From: CAVXYG01 sp963766005
GTDB lineage: Bacteria; Actinomycetota; Actinomycetes; S36-B12; GCA-2699445
NCBI GenBank assembly: GCA_963766005.1
Contig: CAVXYG010000009.1
Coordinates: 62,001-126,000 of the forward strand
Direction of reading: 5' to 3'
Length of the DNA stretch: 64,000 nt
The notes beneath the pieces were generated by a model. That model made no database searches. It worked only from the letters and a program-made list of their open reading frames with translations, and was not told the DNA's origin. This document shows, piece after piece, positions 63,654 through 64,000 of the stretch. The first letter of the stretch is position 1, and every line of letters begins with the position of its first letter. A program made the position numbers and the translations under genes.

Positions 63654-64000
63654 ATGTCCACGAAGCCGGCAACCGGAACGACCATGATGACCGCCATCGC
63701 CGCGCACGCCTACGGTGCTGCCGACGTGCTCCGCCCTGAGCCGCGACCAGTGCCGGGCATCCGGGCCGACGAGGCGCTGATCCGGGTGCATGCCGCCGGG
63801 GTGCATCGCGGCGATTGGCACCTGATGACCGGGCTGCCGTACCTGGTGCGATTGGGCTTCGGACTGCGCAGGCCCAGGCAACCTGTCCCCGGGACCGAGG
63901 TAGCGGGAACGGTCGTGGCCGTGGGCGAGCGCGTCACGGGCTTCCAGGCCGGCGACGCGGTCCTCGGCGTCGGCACCGGGACCTTCGCCGAGTACGCGAC
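63654..64000 (+). CDS. Zinc-type alcohol dehydrogenase/quinone oxidoreductase-like protein, 3' end cut
   Basis: The first 115 residues of an MDR-superfamily enzyme reach the window edge. AHAYGAADVLRPEPRPVPGI, then VHAAGVHRGDWHLMTG and VPGTEVAGTVVAVGERVTGF match the GroES-like N-terminal domain of NAD(P)-dependent quinone oxidoreductase-like members. The NAD-binding domain is outside the window. Substrate unknown; a TetR-type operator lies upstream. Confidence 0.85.
   Translation, partial: MSTKPATGTTMMTAIAAHAYGAADVLRPEPRPVPGIRADEALIRVHAAGVHRGDWHLMTGLPYLVRLGFGLRRPRQPVPGTEVAGTVVAVGERVTGFQAGDAVLGVGTGTFAEYA

Overview
The window is high-GC chromosomal DNA from an actinomycete (Actinomycetota). The evidence is strongly GC-biased codon use, the actinobacterial core block rpsF-ssb-rpsR-rplI with dnaB just downstream, a FemX-type peptidoglycan branching enzyme, an IdeR/DmdR-like iron box, a Crp/GlxR-like site, and several promoters that appear to make leaderless mRNAs. 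I cannot name a genus. I found no rRNA, tRNA, CRISPR array, prophage or insertion sequence.

Layout. 0-3 kb (minus strand): alanine-racemase-like protein, FemX-like transferase and exonuclease III, with overlapping start and stop codons. 3-7.6 kb (plus): rpsF, ssb, rpsR, rplI, two VOC proteins and dnaB; the 313-bp dnaB leader carries DnaA-box-like sequences and a Crp-like palindrome. 7.7-12.7 kb: small metabolic genes, a hydrolase divergent from a winged-helix regulator, and a two-gene CxxC redox pair behind a CsoR-type operator. 12.7-21.5 kb: a large uncharacterised protein, a 16-bp tandem repeat, an AMIN-like lipoprotein, an ABC1 kinase, a substrate-binding/VWA protein with a coiled-coil partner, and a DoxX-like protein. 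21.8-29.5 kb: flavodoxin, metallophosphoesterase, hydrolase, SLC13-type transporter and a lipoprotein GH13 amylase. 29.6-35.1 kb: a tightly coupled operon of acyl-CoA synthetase, 2-oxoacid dehydrogenase E1 alpha, E1 beta and E2, and an acyl carrier protein. 35-43.5 kb: radical-SAM aminomutase, flavodoxin, deaminase, AI-2E permease, DODA dioxygenase, DM13 and DUF2202 proteins, GtrA and peptide deformylase. 43.5-47 kb: a shikimate-kinase-like protein, then an iron-box-controlled AMP ligase/carrier/membrane acyltransferase with its own phosphopantetheinyl transferase. 47-52.5 kb: secreted, redox and nitrilase genes. 52.6-56.9 kb: a four-gene operon of membrane Ser/Thr kinase, 53-residue membrane miniprotein, GTPase and GAP1-like protein, which I read as a GTPase-centred conflict or signalling module. 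56.9-59.8 kb: two paralogous Wzz/BY-kinases. 59.9-64 kb: a J-domain-like membrane protein, a DEAD-box helicase and the start of an alcohol dehydrogenase.

Genes that appear to work together: the ATGA/TGATG-coupled acyl-CoA synthetase-E1-E2-ACP operon; the ligase/carrier protein and the AcpS-like enzyme that should load it; the kinase/miniprotein/GTPase/GAP1 set; and the DUF2202/DM13 pair.

Quality warning: at least eight genes between 13.6 and 58.5 kb are broken by about thirteen small frameshifts. Every one is repaired by removing a single base, and the repaired lengths fit the protein families. This looks more like systematic sequence error than decay. Those genes are given over their full repaired span with the frameshift sites stated.
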